63,241 bases of DNA from Candidatus Faecousia intestinigallinarum. Its GTDB lineage: Bacteria > Bacillota > Clostridia > Oscillospirales > Oscillospiraceae. The notes beneath the pieces were generated by a model. That model ran no database searches and was not told the DNA's origin. It saw only the letters and a program-made list of their open reading frames with translations. The stretch lies in assembly GCA_018715805.1 (NCBI GenBank), contig DVKX01000080.1:1-63241 (forward strand), written 5' to 3'. Position 1 is the stretch's first letter; the number at the start of each line of letters is the position of its first letter. A program made the translations under genes and the position numbers. Of the stretch, positions 53,448-63,211 are shown in pieces.

Positions 53448-53630
53448 ATGGCAAACCTGAAAATTAAGCTTGTTAAGAGCCTGAATGGCCGTCTGGAAAA
53501 GCACATCGCCACTGCCGAGGCTCTGGGTCTGCGGAAGATCGGCCAGGTGACCATCCAGCCGGACAACGCTCAGACCCGGGGCAAGATCGCCAAGATCGGC
53601 TATCTGCTCCAGGTCACCGAAGTAGAATAA
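53448..53630 (+). CDS. rpmD: 50S ribosomal protein L30
   Basis: A 60-residue protein starting MANLKIKLVKSLNGR, with TAEALGLRKIGQVTIQPDNAQTRGKIAKIGYLL. The start at 53448 follows AAGGAGGGC; longer upstream readings overlap rpsE. Confidence 0.98.
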   Translation: MANLKIKLVKSLNGRLEKHIATAEALGLRKIGQVTIQPDNAQTRGKIAKIGYLLQVTEVE

Positions 53631-53643
53631 GGAGGAGACAAGT

Positions 53644-54084
53644 ATGAAACTGTCTGAACTTTCTCCCGTCGAGGGTTCTACCCAGGTCGGTAAGCGCAAA
53701 GGTCGCGGTATCGGTTCCGGCAACGGCAAGACCGGCGGCCGCGGCCACAAGGGTCAAAAGGCTCGCTCCGGCGGCAAGGTGCGCGCCGGATTCGAAGGCG
53801 GTCAGATGCCTCTGGCGCGCCGGGTGCCCAAGCGTGGCTTCCACAATGTCTATGCCAAACCCTTGACCGCGATCAATGTGGCCGTGCTGAACCGCTTTGA
53901 GGACGGCGCTGTGGTGGATGCCGCCGCGCTGATTGAGAAGGGCATCATCCATGCTTGCCCCTATGGTCTGAAAGTGTTGTCCAATGGCACTCTGACCAAG
54001 AAACTCACTGTGAACGCTGCGGCCTTCTCTGAGTCTGCCAAAGAAAAAATTGAGCAGGCTGGCGGAAAGGCCCAGGTGGTATAA
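53644..54084 (+). CDS. rplO: 50S ribosomal protein L15
   Basis: A 146-residue protein with a Gly/Arg-rich N-terminus (GRGIGSGNGKTGGRGHKGQKARSGG) and FEGGQMPLARRVPKRGF. Its TAA is followed at once by the GTG start of secY. Confidence 0.99.
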   Translation: MKLSELSPVEGSTQVGKRKGRGIGSGNGKTGGRGHKGQKARSGGKVRAGFEGGQMPLARRVPKRGFHNVYAKPLTAINVAVLNRFEDGAVVDAAALIEKGIIHACPYGLKVLSNGTLTKKLTVNAAAFSESAKEKIEQAGGKAQVV

Positions 54085-55377
54085 GTGTTAGAGACACTCC
54101 GTAACGCCTGGAAAATCCCGGAGCTTCGCAAGAAGCTGATCTTCACGATGATGGTTCTGCTGATCTTCCGCCTGGGAAGCGTCATTCCTGTGCCTTATGT
54201 GAACGCGGATACGCTGCGGAACTACTACGACACGACCCTGGCCAATACCATCCTGGGTCTGTACAACGCCATGTCCGGTTCCGCCTTTTCCCGGGCGACC
54301 GTACTGGCGCTGGGCATCCAGCCCTACATCAACGCTTCCATCATTATCCAGCTGCTCACCATCGCCATCCCTGCGCTGGAGCGGCTGGCCAAGGATGAGG
54401 GCGAGGCTGGTAAGAAGAAGATCGAGCGGATCACCCGCTACACCACCGTTGGTTTGGGCTTGGTGCTGGGCTGGGGCTACTACACCATGCTCCGCAATTA
54501 TGAATCCCAGGGACTGCGGATCATCACGGATGACGGCATCCTGCCTGCGATCGTGGTGATTCTGGCGTTCACCGCCGGCGCTTCCTTCGTGATGTGGCTG
54601 GGCGAGCAAATCACCGAGCACGGTATTGGAAACGGCATTTCCATGATTTTGTTTGCCGGTATTATTTCCCGGCTGCCCGGTATGGTGGGCACAATGACCA
54701 CCATGGCCTGGTGGGAGATTATCCTGGTGCTCATCGGCATGGCTGCGCTGATTATTTTCATCGTGTTTATCAACGACGCTGAGCGCCGGATCCCCATTCA
54801 GTACGCCAAGCGCGTGGTAGGCCGTAAGGTCTACGGCGGCCAGAACACCAACCTGCCCATTAAGGTGAGTATGTCCGGTGTTATGCCCGTGATTTTTGCC
54901 CAGTCCATCGCTTCCATTCTGCCGACGATTTTCGCGTTTACCAATCCCAGCGGCACTTCCGAAAACGGATTCGTCCAGTGGCTCATCAATGTGTCCGACT
55001 CCAGCAGCTGGGTCTATGCTGTGGTCTATTTCCTGCTGATCTTCTTCTTCAGTTGGTTCTATTCCACCGTGCAGTATGATCCTGTGGAGATCGCCAACAA
55101 CCTGAAGAAGAACGGCGGCTTCATCCCTGGCTTCCGCCCGGGCAAGCCCACTGCCGACTTCATCCAGAAGGTGATCAACAAGATTCTGGTGTTCGGCGCC
55201 ATTTATCTGGCGATTGTGGCGCTGCTGCCCATCGTCGCCGGCAACCTGATGGAATCCGTGAAGAACCTGGCAATCGGCGGTACGTCCGTTATCATTGTTG
55301 TGGGTGTTGCCCTTGAGACCGTAAAGGCTCTGGAAGCACAGATGCTGATGCGGCACTATAAGGGCTTCCTGGATTGA
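54085..55377 (+). CDS. secY: Protein translocase subunit SecY
   Basis: A 430-residue membrane protein with about ten helices, the central channel of Sec export. Blocks GIQPYINASIIIQLL near residue 74 and GIGNGISMILFAGI near 182 are characteristic. It uses a GTG start with no gap after rplO; AGGTGG lies a few bases upstream within rplO. Confidence 0.98.
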   Translation: MLETLRNAWKIPELRKKLIFTMMVLLIFRLGSVIPVPYVNADTLRNYYDTTLANTILGLYNAMSGSAFSRATVLALGIQPYINASIIIQLLTIAIPALERLAKDEGEAGKKKIERITRYTTVGLGLVLGWGYYTMLRNYESQGLRIITDDGILPAIVVILAFTAGASFVMWLGEQITEHGIGNGISMILFAGIISRLPGMVGTMTTMAWWEIILVLIGMAALIIFIVFINDAERRIPIQYAKRVVGRKVYGGQNTNLPIKVSMSGVMPVIFAQSIASILPTIFAFTNPSGTSENGFVQWLINVSDSSSWVYAVVYFLLIFFFSWFYSTVQYDPVEIANNLKKNGGFIPGFRPGKPTADFIQKVINKILVFGAIYLAIVALLPIVAGNLMESVKNLAIGGTSVIIVVGVALETVKALEAQMLMRHYKGFLD

Positions 55378-55391
55378 CCAGGAGGCAGGAT

Positions 55392-56030
55392 ATGAACCTG
55401 ATTCTGCTGGGTGCTCCCGGCGCTGGAAAAGGAACGCAAGCGGAGCTTCTGATGGAGCGGCTGCACATCCCCTCCATTTCCACCGGGAATATGCTCCGGG
55501 AAGCCATTAAGAATGGCACAGACCTGGGCAAACAAGCAAAAGTGTATATGGATGGCGGCCTGCTGGTGCCGGATGCATTGATTCTCGGCATTGTGGCAGA
55601 ACGAGTAGCCCAGCCTGACTGCGCCAACGGCTTTATCCTGGACGGGGTGCCCCGCACCCTGGCTCAGGCAGAGGCGCTGGATGCCAGGGGCGTGGAGATC
55701 CACCATGTACTGTCTATTGAGATTGACGACGGTATCATCGAAGGCCGGATGACCGGCCGGAGAGTCTGCGCCAAATGCGGCGCCAGCTACCATATCGTTG
55801 CCAATCCACCCAAGACCGAGGGCGTCTGCGACATCTGCGGCGGGGAGCTGGTAAGTCGCCAGGACGACGCCCCGGAGACGGTGCGCCGCCGCCTGGAGGT
55901 CTACCATGCTTCCACCGAGGTCTTGAAGGACTACTATGCCCGTCAGGGGAAGCTGCGGCTGATCCGGGGCGACCAGTCCATTGAGGGCGCCAACCAGGAG
56001 ATCCTGACGGCGATAGGAGCGAAGGAATGA
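55392..56030 (+). CDS. adk: Adenylate kinase
   Basis: A 212-residue enzyme balancing AMP, ADP and ATP. The P-loop GAPGAGKGTQAE is at residues 7-18, and GFILDGVPRTLAQA near 81. The LID carries a zinc site CAKC-CDIC, common in Gram-positives. I use the ATG at 55392 after AGGAGG. It overlaps map by 4 nt. Confidence 0.98.
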   Translation: MNLILLGAPGAGKGTQAELLMERLHIPSISTGNMLREAIKNGTDLGKQAKVYMDGGLLVPDALILGIVAERVAQPDCANGFILDGVPRTLAQAEALDARGVEIHHVLSIEIDDGIIEGRMTGRRVCAKCGASYHIVANPPKTEGVCDICGGELVSRQDDAPETVRRRLEVYHASTEVLKDYYARQGKLRLIRGDQSIEGANQEILTAIGAKE

Positions 56031-56782
56031 TCACAATCAAAAATGAGCGAGAGCTTACGGTTATGCGCAAAGCCTGCAAAATTACCGCGGCAGCCCGTGC
56101 TTTGGCAGGGGAAATGGTAAGGCCGGGCATAACGACGAAGCAGATCGACAAGGCCGTTCACGATTTTATCGTCAGTCAGGGCGCAAAGCCGTCGTTCCTG
56201 CACTATAGCGGCTACCCGGCCAGCGCCTGCATCTCGGTAAACGGCACGGTGATCCACGGCATCCCAGGGAGCTATGCTCTGCGGGAGGGGGATATCGTGT
56301 CGGTGGATGTGGGAGCCTGCTACCAGGGATATCATGGCGATTGTGCGGCAACCTTCCCCTGCGGAAAGATCAGCGCCGAAGCCCAAAAGCTGATCGATGT
56401 GACCAAGCAGAGTTTCTTTGAGGGCCTCCGCTTTGCCACCAGAGGACACCGCGTGTCCGACATCTCCCACGCTGTGCAAACGCATGTGGAGTCTAACGGT
56501 TTTTCAGTTGTGCGCGCCTTCGTAGGTCACGGCGTGGGCGAGCGGCTGCATGAAGAGCCGGAGGTGCCGAATTTCGGCGCCGCCGGCCATGGGCCAAGAC
56601 TGCTTCCGGGAATGACCCTGGCCATTGAACCAATGGTGAACGCGGGCAGCTATGAAGTCCGCATTCTCAAGGATGGATGGACCACGGTGACAGCCGACGG
56701 CAAGCTCTCCGCCCATTATGAAAATACTGTACTCATCACCGACGGCGAGCCGGAAATACTCACCGTCACCGAAGGACTTTGA
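56027..56782 (+). CDS. map: Type I methionine aminopeptidase
   Basis: A 251-residue metal protease removing the starting Met from new proteins. Metal ligands are in VSVDVGACYQGYHGDCAATF, GHGVGERLHEEPEVPNF, AIEPMV and SAHYENTVLIT. The ATG overlaps the adk stop (ATGA). Usual Gram-positive location. Confidence 0.98.
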   Translation: MITIKNERELTVMRKACKITAAARALAGEMVRPGITTKQIDKAVHDFIVSQGAKPSFLHYSGYPASACISVNGTVIHGIPGSYALREGDIVSVDVGACYQGYHGDCAATFPCGKISAEAQKLIDVTKQSFFEGLRFATRGHRVSDISHAVQTHVESNGFSVVRAFVGHGVGERLHEEPEVPNFGAAGHGPRLLPGMTLAIEPMVNAGSYEVRILKDGWTTVTADGKLSAHYENTVLITDGEPEILTVTEGL

Positions 56783-56784
56783 TT

Positions 56785-57099
56785 ATGGATCCTGGATTAT
56801 CAGAATTAGCGGATATATTCCCTGCGGATGTTGTGGTATCGATTGCCGGGCGGGACGCCGGCCAGATGCTCTATGTGATCGCCGCGGAGGACGGCTTCGT
56901 TCTCCTGGCCGACGGCAAGGGCAGAACGCTGGAAAAGCCCAAACGCAAGAAACGCAAGCACATTCAAAAAGTCCTTCGCTCTGAGACCAGAGTCGCCGCC
57001 AAACTGCGATCCGGCGACAAGGTGCTCAACAGCGAATTACGAAGAGACCTGGCGTATTTGCGCCGGGAAATGCAAAGTAACGACCTAGGAGGTTTCTGA
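56785..57099 (+). CDS. KOW domain RNA-binding protein (L14e-like)
   Basis: A 104-residue protein usual between map and infA in Bacillota. The first half ([34 protein letters not shown]) is a KOW-type fold, and the second is Lys/Arg-rich ([13 protein letters not shown]). It is thought to bind RNA or ribosome. I use the ATG at 56785, 2 nt past map. Confidence 0.9.
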   Translation: MDPGLSELADIFPADVVVSIAGRDAGQMLYVIAAEDGFVLLADGKGRTLEKPKRKKRKHIQKVLRSETRVAAKLRSGDKVLNSELRRDLAYLRREMQSNDLGGF

Positions 57100-57100
57100 C

Positions 57101-57319
57101 TTGGCAAAAGACGACGTAATCGAGATTGAGGGCATCGTAACTGATGCGCTGCCGAATGCTATGTTCAATGTAGATATCGGTAACGGACACACCATTCTGG
57201 CACACATTTCCGGCAAGCTCAGGATGAATTTTATCAAGATCTTGCCCGGTGACAAAGTAACCGTTCAAATGTCTCCCTATGATCTGACCCACGGCCGGAT
57301 CACATGGAGAAGCAAGTAA
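57101..57319 (+). CDS. infA: Translation initiation factor IF-1
   Basis: A 72-residue OB-fold protein: [60 protein letters not shown]. The start is a TTG (57101) with TAGGAGG upstream; no ATG is in reach. A TTG start may keep IF-1 low and is noteworthy because IF-1/IF-3 check start codons. Confidence 0.97.
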   Translation: MAKDDVIEIEGIVTDALPNAMFNVDIGNGHTILAHISGKLRMNFIKILPGDKVTVQMSPYDLTHGRITWRSK

Positions 57320-57358
57320 CACAAACGAGACATCGTTCTCATATGGAGGTTCAACAGT

Positions 57359-57472
57359 ATGAAAGTAAGACCGTCCGTGAAGCCCATGTGCGAAAAATGT
57401 AAGATCATCAAGCGCAAGGGTCGTGTCATGGTAATTTGCGAAAACCCCAAACACAAGCAGAGACAAGGCTAA
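57359..57472 (+). CDS. rpmJ: 50S ribosomal protein L36
   Basis: A 37-residue zinc protein: [34 protein letters not shown]. The CxxC-Cx4H ligands are intact. RBS ATGGAGG 8 nt upstream. Confidence 0.98.
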   Translation: MKVRPSVKPMCEKCKIIKRKGRVMVICENPKHKQRQG

Positions 57473-57491
57473 TAGGAGGTGCTGAAAGAAT

Positions 57492-57860
57492 ATGGCACGA
57501 ATTTCTGGTATTGACCTTCCCCGTGACAAGCGGGTTGAGGTTGCGTTGACTTATATCTACGGCATCGGGCCTGCCCGCGCCGCCGAGGTTTTGAAGATCA
57601 CCGGGATCGACCCGGATCTCCGCGTCAAGGATCTGAACGAGGATCAGGAGGCGCAGCTTCGCGACGCCATTGAGCACCGCTATCTGATCGAGGGCGACCT
57701 GCGTCGGGAAACCGCTATGAACATCAAGCGCCTGAGCGAGATCGGCTGCTACCGCGGCCTGCGTCACCGCCGGGGGCTGCCTGTCCACGGCCAGCGGACA
57801 AAGACCAACGCACGTACCCGCAAAGGCCCGAAGAAGACCATTGCCAACAAGAAGAAGTAA
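57492..57860 (+). CDS. rpsM: 30S ribosomal protein S13
   Basis: A 122-residue protein starting [26 protein letters not shown], with [28 protein letters not shown] at the C-terminus. It contacts P-site tRNA. RBS TAGGAGG. Confidence 0.99.
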   Translation: MARISGIDLPRDKRVEVALTYIYGIGPARAAEVLKITGIDPDLRVKDLNEDQEAQLRDAIEHRYLIEGDLRRETAMNIKRLSEIGCYRGLRHRRGLPVHGQRTKTNARTRKGPKKTIANKKK

Positions 57861-57875
57861 AAGGAGGGATATGTA

Positions 57876-58274
57876 ATGGCTGCAAAGGCTACTAAGAAAG
57901 TTGTAAAGCGCCGTCGTGAGCGCAAAGTGGTTGAAAAGGGCGCGGCGCATATCCGTTCCTCTTTCAACAACACCATGGTGACCATCACCGATCTGAACGG
58001 CAATGCCCTGAGCTGGGCGTCCTCCGGTGGACTGGGCTTCCGTGGTTCCCGGAAATCCACTCCCTTCGCTGCCCAGACTGCCGCTGAGACTGCGGCTAAG
58101 GCTGCGATGGAGTATGGTCTGAAGACCGTTGAGGTTTATGTAAAAGGCCCCGGTCAGGGACGGGAGGCCGCCATCCGCGCGCTCCAGTCCGCTGGTCTGG
58201 AAGTCGTTATGATTAAGGATGTTACCCCCATCCCCCACAATGGCTGCCGTCCTCCCAAGAGACGGCGTGTCTGA
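57876..58274 (+). CDS. rpsK: 30S ribosomal protein S11
   Basis: A 132-residue protein: [30 protein letters not shown] and [22 protein letters not shown]. It lies on the 30S platform. Confidence 0.99.
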   Translation: MAAKATKKVVKRRRERKVVEKGAAHIRSSFNNTMVTITDLNGNALSWASSGGLGFRGSRKSTPFAAQTAAETAAKAAMEYGLKTVEVYVKGPGQGREAAIRALQSAGLEVVMIKDVTPIPHNGCRPPKRRRV

Positions 58275-58300
58275 TATCGCTATAGGAGGAATTTTGCGTT

Positions 58301-58897
58301 ATGGCTAAGAATATGCAGCCTGTGCTGAAGCGTTGCAGAACGCTGGGCGTTTCTCCTGCCGCAATGGGTTATTCCAAGACTTCCAACAAGAACCCCGGCG
58401 GTCAGAGAAGAGCCAAGAAGTCTGAGTACGCCACTCAGCTCACTGAGAAGCAGAAGGTCAAGTTCGTTTACGGCATCCAGGAAAAGCAGTTCCACAACTA
58501 CTATGAGAAGGCGTCCCGCGCCGAGGGCAACACCGGCGAGGAGCTGCTCACTTTCGTGGAGCGTCGGCTGGACAACGTGGTTTACCGTCTGGGCTTTGCC
58601 AACTCCCGCCGTCAGGCGCGGCAGCTGGTGAATCACGGCCACTTTACTGTAAACGGCAGCCGGGTAAACATCCCCAGCTATCTGGTTAAGGTGGGCGATG
58701 TGGTTGCAGTGGCGCAGAAGAGCGTTTCCAACAACTTCTTTAAGAAGCTGAAGGAGGACGACGCTTTCGTAGCCGCGCCCAAGTGGCTGGATCGCGACAA
58801 GAATACCCTCACCGGCAAGGTCATTGCTATGCCCACCAAGGCGGACATCGACTTCGAGATCGCCGAGCACCTGATCGTCGAGTTGTACTCCAAGTAA
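58301..58897 (+). CDS. rpsD: 30S ribosomal protein S4
   Basis: A 198-residue protein of the short, zinc-free (single N-terminal Cys) type: QLTEKQKVKFVYGIQEKQF, then the S4 RNA-binding domain RRLDNVVYRLGFANSRRQARQLVNHGHFTVNG. A 16S assembly initiator. Confidence 0.99.
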   Translation: MAKNMQPVLKRCRTLGVSPAAMGYSKTSNKNPGGQRRAKKSEYATQLTEKQKVKFVYGIQEKQFHNYYEKASRAEGNTGEELLTFVERRLDNVVYRLGFANSRRQARQLVNHGHFTVNGSRVNIPSYLVKVGDVVAVAQKSVSNNFFKKLKEDDAFVAAPKWLDRDKNTLTGKVIAMPTKADIDFEIAEHLIVELYSK

Positions 58898-58970
58898 TCG
58901 ACCTCCCATTCGTTCGTATGTACTGCGTGGGGCGTTTGCCCCCACACTTGTGAAGGAGGGTTATTGATTC

Positions 58971-59930
58971 ATGGTAGAAATTGAAAAGCCCCGCATTACT
59001 TGTATGGATTCCTTGGAGGATCCGTCCTACGGCAAGTATGTGGTGGAACCACTGGAGCGGGGCTATGGTATGACGTTGGGCAACTCTCTGCGCCGTATTC
59101 TGCTCTCCAGCCTGCCTGGGTATGCTGCCACATCCGTGAAGATCGCCGGCGTGCAGCACGAGTTCTCTACGGTTCCTGGCGTAAAGGAAGACGTCACAGA
59201 GATCGTCCTGAATGTGAAGCGGATCATTTTGAAGCTTTACAGCCAGGGCGCCAAGACTGTGTATATTGATGCAGTCGGCCCCTGCCGGGTTACTGCAGGC
59301 GACATCAAGTCCGACGGCGAGGTAGAGATTTTGAACCCCGATCTGCTGATCTGCACGCTGGGTCCGGATGCTACCTTTAATATGGAGATCACCCTGTCCC
59401 AAGGCCGGGGCTATGTGCCTGCTGACCGGAACAAAACGCCCCAGATGCCGATTGGCGTGATTCCCATTGACTCCATCTATTCCCCTGTGAAAAAGGTGAA
59501 CTATACGGTGGAGCCCACCCGCGTCGGCGACAAAACTGACTTTGACAAGCTGACCCTTGAGGTCTGGACGGATTCCACCATCTCTGCCAAGGATGCGGTT
59601 TCCCTGGGCGCCAAGATCATGTCCGACCACCTGACAGTGTTTACCACTCTGTCGGATGCCGTGAGCGCTGGCTCCACGGTGGTGGAAAAGACTGCCGACC
59701 GCCCGGATACCAAGCTCTCTATGACCATCGATGAGCTGGATCTGTCGGTTCGGAGCTTCAACTGCCTGAAGCGCGCTAACATCAATACGGTGGCCGATCT
59801 CATCAATAAGACCGGCGAGGATATGATGAAAGTGCGGAACATGGGAAAGAAGTCCCTGGACGAGGTTCAGAAGAAGCTGGAAATGATGGGCTTGTCCCTG
59901 GCCAGCGAAGATTCTGGCAGCAACAACTAA
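58971..59930 (+). CDS. rpoA: DNA-directed RNA polymerase subunit alpha
   Basis: A 319-residue protein. The N-terminal domain (residues 1-230) has [22 protein letters not shown] for dimerisation and polymerase assembly. The C-terminal domain (about 250-310) has [23 protein letters not shown] and [11 protein letters not shown] for UP element contact. Full length. Confidence 0.99.
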   Translation: MVEIEKPRITCMDSLEDPSYGKYVVEPLERGYGMTLGNSLRRILLSSLPGYAATSVKIAGVQHEFSTVPGVKEDVTEIVLNVKRIILKLYSQGAKTVYIDAVGPCRVTAGDIKSDGEVEILNPDLLICTLGPDATFNMEITLSQGRGYVPADRNKTPQMPIGVIPIDSIYSPVKKVNYTVEPTRVGDKTDFDKLTLEVWTDSTISAKDAVSLGAKIMSDHLTVFTTLSDAVSAGSTVVEKTADRPDTKLSMTIDELDLSVRSFNCLKRANINTVADLINKTGEDMMKVRNMGKKSLDEVQKKLEMMGLSLASEDSGSNN

Positions 59931-59960
59931 TCAACCTTACAGATAAGGAGGAACGCGTTC

Positions 59961-60302
59961 ATGTTCGGTACTCGTAAGCTGGGCAAGACCAGCGAGCAGA
60001 GAAGAGCACTGCTGCGTCAGCAGGTGACCGATCTTCTGGCCAACGGCAAGATCGAGACGACTTTCTACCGCGCCAAAGAGGTTCAGCCTGTGGTAGAAAA
60101 GATGATTACCCTGGGCAAGAAGGGCAACCTGGCGGCCTACCGCAGAGCCATGGGATATATCACCAAGGAAGATGTGGTGCAGAAGCTGTTCAAGGAAGTT
60201 GCCCCTAAGTATGCCGACCGCAATGGCGGCTATACCCGGGTGACCCGTACCGGCCCCCGCCGCGGCGACGCTGCGGAGATGGCGGTTATTGAGCTGGTGT
60301 AA
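59961..60302 (+). CDS. rplQ: 50S ribosomal protein L17
   Basis: A 113-residue protein: [51 protein letters not shown]. Last gene of the superoperon. RBS AAGGAGG. Confidence 0.99.
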   Translation: MFGTRKLGKTSEQRRALLRQQVTDLLANGKIETTFYRAKEVQPVVEKMITLGKKGNLAAYRRAMGYITKEDVVQKLFKEVAPKYADRNGGYTRVTRTGPRRGDAAEMAVIELV

Positions 60303-60324
60303 TCAGTTCAGTTTGTTTGGCTTT

Positions 60325-60349
60325 AAGGGTGTGCCTTAGGCACACCCTT
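60325..60349 (+). terminator. Hairpin ending the ribosomal superoperon
   Basis: AAGGGTGTGCC and its complement (60325-60335, 60339-60349) with a 3-nt loop, 20 nt past rplQ. No clear U-run, so termination may be partial. Confidence 0.65.
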
Positions 60350-60387
60350 ATAAACCAAAAAAAGCTATGGGAATTTTGAAAAAGTTC

Positions 60388-60416
60388 TTGACTTTTGCCG
60401 TTTTCCAGTGTATAAT
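60388..60416 (+). promoter_or_regulatory. tRNA-Thr promoter
   Basis: TTGACT (60388-60393), 17 nt, TATAAT (60411-60416), 20 nt before the tRNA. Confidence 0.9.
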
Positions 60417-60436
60417 ACCCAAGCTGTCCAAGTTAT

Positions 60437-60512
<76 letters not shown>

Positions 60513-61124
60513 CGCAAAGATAGCCGGAAAGTGTGTACTCCCGGCTGTTCTGGCAGTAATTCCATGTTGTTTGTCTTTGGGAGACAACATCATCCAACCT
60601 CTGCAGTTCCGATCCCACTTCAATATCGGTGCAGGCGCAGTCAGTTATCGGCGAATGGTGCAGATTCCACCCGCCTATGCTACTCAAAAGAGGTCACGGC
60701 AACATCAGATTGCGCATACAGGATCATGTGTCTTTTTATAATCGCCCAAGGACGCTGAAAACGACGCAAAACAAGTTTGTCTTTGGGTTTTTGTTTTGCG
60801 CAGTTCTCTTGGACTGTTGTAAAGGAAATCCTTTCAGAAAAGGGACTGTTGGCGCAGTCTCTTTTCTTTTTCTCCTTTCCACACCGCTTCTGAGCGTCAC
60901 AAAAGCGGTAATTGAAGCGAAGTAAAAAGAAAGCGGTGGCGACCGCCACCGCCATACGCTTATAATACCCATGTTTTTCTTGTTTGTCAATACTCCCCTG
61001 TGGCTTTGGCGCTTTTTGTAGAAATAAAGAAACACTTGCTTTTTTGATGAAACTGGTCATCCTCCGCGATATGGCTTTCGCCCCCTCCCCCAAAAGGAGG
61101 GGGTGAAATCTTTGGAGCCTTCGG
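60513..61124. other. Non-coding stretch after tRNA-Thr
   Basis: About 610 nt without a convincing gene. It holds a weak AGCCGG/CCGGCT hairpin just after the tRNA, an AT-rich segment, a minus-strand promoter followed at once by a strong hairpin (60933-60990), and CCCCCTCC/GGAGGGGG (around 61080-61103). ORFs here lack RBS and family matches. Confidence 0.5.
60933..60990 (-). promoter_or_regulatory. Promoter followed directly by a terminator-like hairpin
   Basis: Minus-strand TTGACA (60985-60990), 17 nt, TATTAT (60962-60967). Within about 10 nt of the expected start, GCGGTGGC/GCCACCGC (60933-60952) forms a perfect stem followed by TTTCTTTTT. Transcripts would be very short unless the hairpin is bypassed. 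Confidence 0.55.
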
Positions 61125-61466
61125 TTATGTCCTGCCCGTCGTTTCACAGGTTTGAGCAGAGTGCTCCTGGGAGACAAAGACTGCCTTGGGAACAAAGGGC
61201 AGATACAGCGACAGGACGGTGTGTTCCGTTGTCCATGGAATGTTCTCCAGCTTATCTACTTGAATCTGAACTATATCCTGCGTGATTTCGCAAAGCAGGC
61301 GCAGGGCGTTTTTTCCGGTGTCTCCGCGCAGGGTGATCAGACCACGCGTGTGTGCTGGAAAGAGCATGATCTCCAATTCACAGGGAACCTGGATTTTTAC
61401 CTCGGGGAGCCATGGAGTATCCATGAATACAGGATAGATTTTCTTCATGTCATACAGATGTTTCAT
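61125..61466 (-). CDS. Hypothetical protein, 113 aa
   Basis: I do not recognise it. An ATG at 61466 has AAAGGACACC upstream. The text is mixed alpha/beta without a membrane helix; KIYPVFMDTPWLPEVKIQVPCELEIMLF and LPFVPKAVFVSQEH stand out. It lies downstream of the 518-residue protein on the same strand with a 188-nt gap, so both may belong to one accessory unit. Confidence 0.6.
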   Translation of the reverse strand: MKHLYDMKKIYPVFMDTPWLPEVKIQVPCELEIMLFPAHTRGLITLRGDTGKNALRLLCEITQDIVQIQVDKLENIPWTTEHTVLSLYLPFVPKAVFVSQEHSAQTCETTGRT

Positions 61467-61654
61467 AAGGTGTCCTTTCCGGGCGCTTTCAAATCGAAAC
61501 TGCCCATCGTGTCGATAGAATTTTATTACGGCTATTTTTCAGCTTGATTCCCGGCCTACGCGGAAACCTGCAGGCGGCTGCAAGAACGATATGCCGGAGT
61601 CCATGCGCAGAAAATAAGGGCTGCGCTGCTGAAGCTGAACCAAGCCGGGGCGCG

Positions 61655-63211
61655 TTACAGGAACTGTACCCCTGGAAAAATGGAGGTGAGATACTTTGCT
61701 TGCTCCGGGTAGCAGGAGATATAAAATTTCTGCCCTGCGCGAAACCGTATGAGCGCTTCCGCAAGGCGGTGGTAGTCCATATCGTGCGCTACGAAAACAG
61801 GAGTTCCCTGATATCCCAGCGGAAAGATGGAGTTTCCCGTTTCAAAGACATCGGAGTTACGCGCTGCAATACGTTTTACCAACTGCTGCATATATTGCTC
61901 GGGAGAAGACTCCATGAGGCCGCGCAGCTGAACAAGCCCAGAGTTATTGACAGGGATGATATGCAGCGACAGATATGGGTAACCAAAACGGGACGACGTC
62001 TCACGCCGGCCGGATTGCTTGATATCTTGAAACAGCGCGGCAAAATGAGAAAACTTGGAGCAGAACATAATGGCGTGCTGAACGGTACGCCCTGCCCCGG
62101 GGATGGGAGATTGCTCCGCATAAGCGTCCAGTCCCCGCTGTGCGGCGACTGCGGTCAATGCTTCGATCCTGCCGTTCCAAGTCATCTTATTTCGCCTGCA
62201 GTGATAAACAATATAGTTCTTTTCTTTTCCCACTGCGATGCCAAGGAAGGTGCTTCGCAGTGTGTTTTGTGCACCCCGTGCAGAGACATTAGGCTCTTCA
62301 AACGTGATCATCTCATAGCCTGGAATTTCACGTGCGGCGTAAAATGCAGGCGTTGTCAGCCATTCCTCTTTGTGTGCAGACAGGGATTTGTCCGGATGGA
62401 AAAAGGAGTATGCGTCCGGGTTGTCTGCATACCATTTTCGCAGGCTTTGAAAGACAAAAGCGGGGATATCCAGATCTCCGGCTTCTACCCTTTTTTCATA
62501 TTGCTCCTGCGTGCTCAGCCCGTTGATCATCCATCCGGTATCCATAGGCCGCCGATCCATGTAAGTTAGGAACCCGTTCATACGAAACATATTGATTACT
62601 GTGGACAAGCGGCTGGCGCTGGCGATTTGCGCTGCGTTCATCCGGCGGGGCATGACCGATACTTCCGGTGCAAGGTGGATGCAGTTGGCCAGTTGCGTCA
62701 CGGACCAGGTGGAAACGCCCTGCGCCAGCAGCGCGCGAAACTGCTCCTGCATATCGGGATCCGCAGGAGTTCTTGTGGCCAAGCGATATAGCTCATAAAC
62801 AATACTGCGGCTTTGATTGGACAAGAGGCAGCGAAACCCCCGTTCTGTCCGGTCATATACCCGCTTGTTACTTCTGGCAAACTTTTCACGCTCCGACTCC
62901 AATTCTTCATCCGGCGTACCCGCGAGGAAATAAAAACCGGATCGTGTGAGATGGATGGTTGTAAAGGGAGTGTCTCCTTGGCGGCTGACAGAGGTACAGT
63001 ATCCGCCTCTGTTCATATCGGAGACGCGGCGGATATTAAATCCTCTCTTATAGTAACAATCCAAGACACGCTTAGACATAGGGGTTTCCGGATCGTATTC
63101 AATACCGGGTGCATCCCGCGTTTTAATGGCAAGGACGAGAGACTCTCTGGAGCAGAAGCCAAAGGGAAGAAGATAAGAAAACACAACTTTTTGAGGGTGT
63201 TCGTTAATCAT
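61655..63211 (-). CDS. Unrecognised 518-residue protein, possibly mobile-element linked
   Basis: A long intact frame starting MINEHPQKVVFSYLLPFGF. The first 110 residues could be a winged helix (GGYCTSVSRQGDTPFTTIHLTRSGFYFLAG), recalling replication-relaxation proteins of integrative elements, but this is a weak likeness. The middle has MPRRMNAAQIASASRLSTVINMFRMNGF, and the end IFPLGYQGTPVFVAHDMDYHRLAEALIRFRAG. No signal peptide. The SD-like AAAGGA is 13 nt from the ATG, rather far. The operon probably continues beyond the window. Confidence 0.68.
   Translation of the reverse strand: MINEHPQKVVFSYLLPFGFCSRESLVLAIKTRDAPGIEYDPETPMSKRVLDCYYKRGFNIRRVSDMNRGGYCTSVSRQGDTPFTTIHLTRSGFYFLAGTPDEELESEREKFARSNKRVYDRTERGFRCLLSNQSRSIVYELYRLATRTPADPDMQEQFRALLAQGVSTWSVTQLANCIHLAPEVSVMPRRMNAAQIASASRLSTVINMFRMNGFLTYMDRRPMDTGWMINGLSTQEQYEKRVEAGDLDIPAFVFQSLRKWYADNPDAYSFFHPDKSLSAHKEEWLTTPAFYAAREIPGYEMITFEEPNVSARGAQNTLRSTFLGIAVGKEKNYIVYHCRRNKMTWNGRIEALTAVAAQRGLDAYAEQSPIPGAGRTVQHAIMFCSKFSHFAALFQDIKQSGRRETSSRFGYPYLSLHIIPVNNSGLVQLRGLMESSPEQYMQQLVKRIAARNSDVFETGNSIFPLGYQGTPVFVAHDMDYHRLAEALIRFRAGQKFYISCYPEQAKYLTSIFPGVQFL

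Noticed and set aside
60680-61195. 171-codon minus ORF after tRNA-Thr
   Set aside because: Contains a strong hairpin and promoter, has no RBS, and the text is Lys/Arg-rich without domains. Kept only as part of an unexplained element.
61544-62569. 341-codon plus-strand ORF opposite the 518-residue gene
   Set aside because: No RBS and no family features; the minus-strand frame is longer and reads as a protein.
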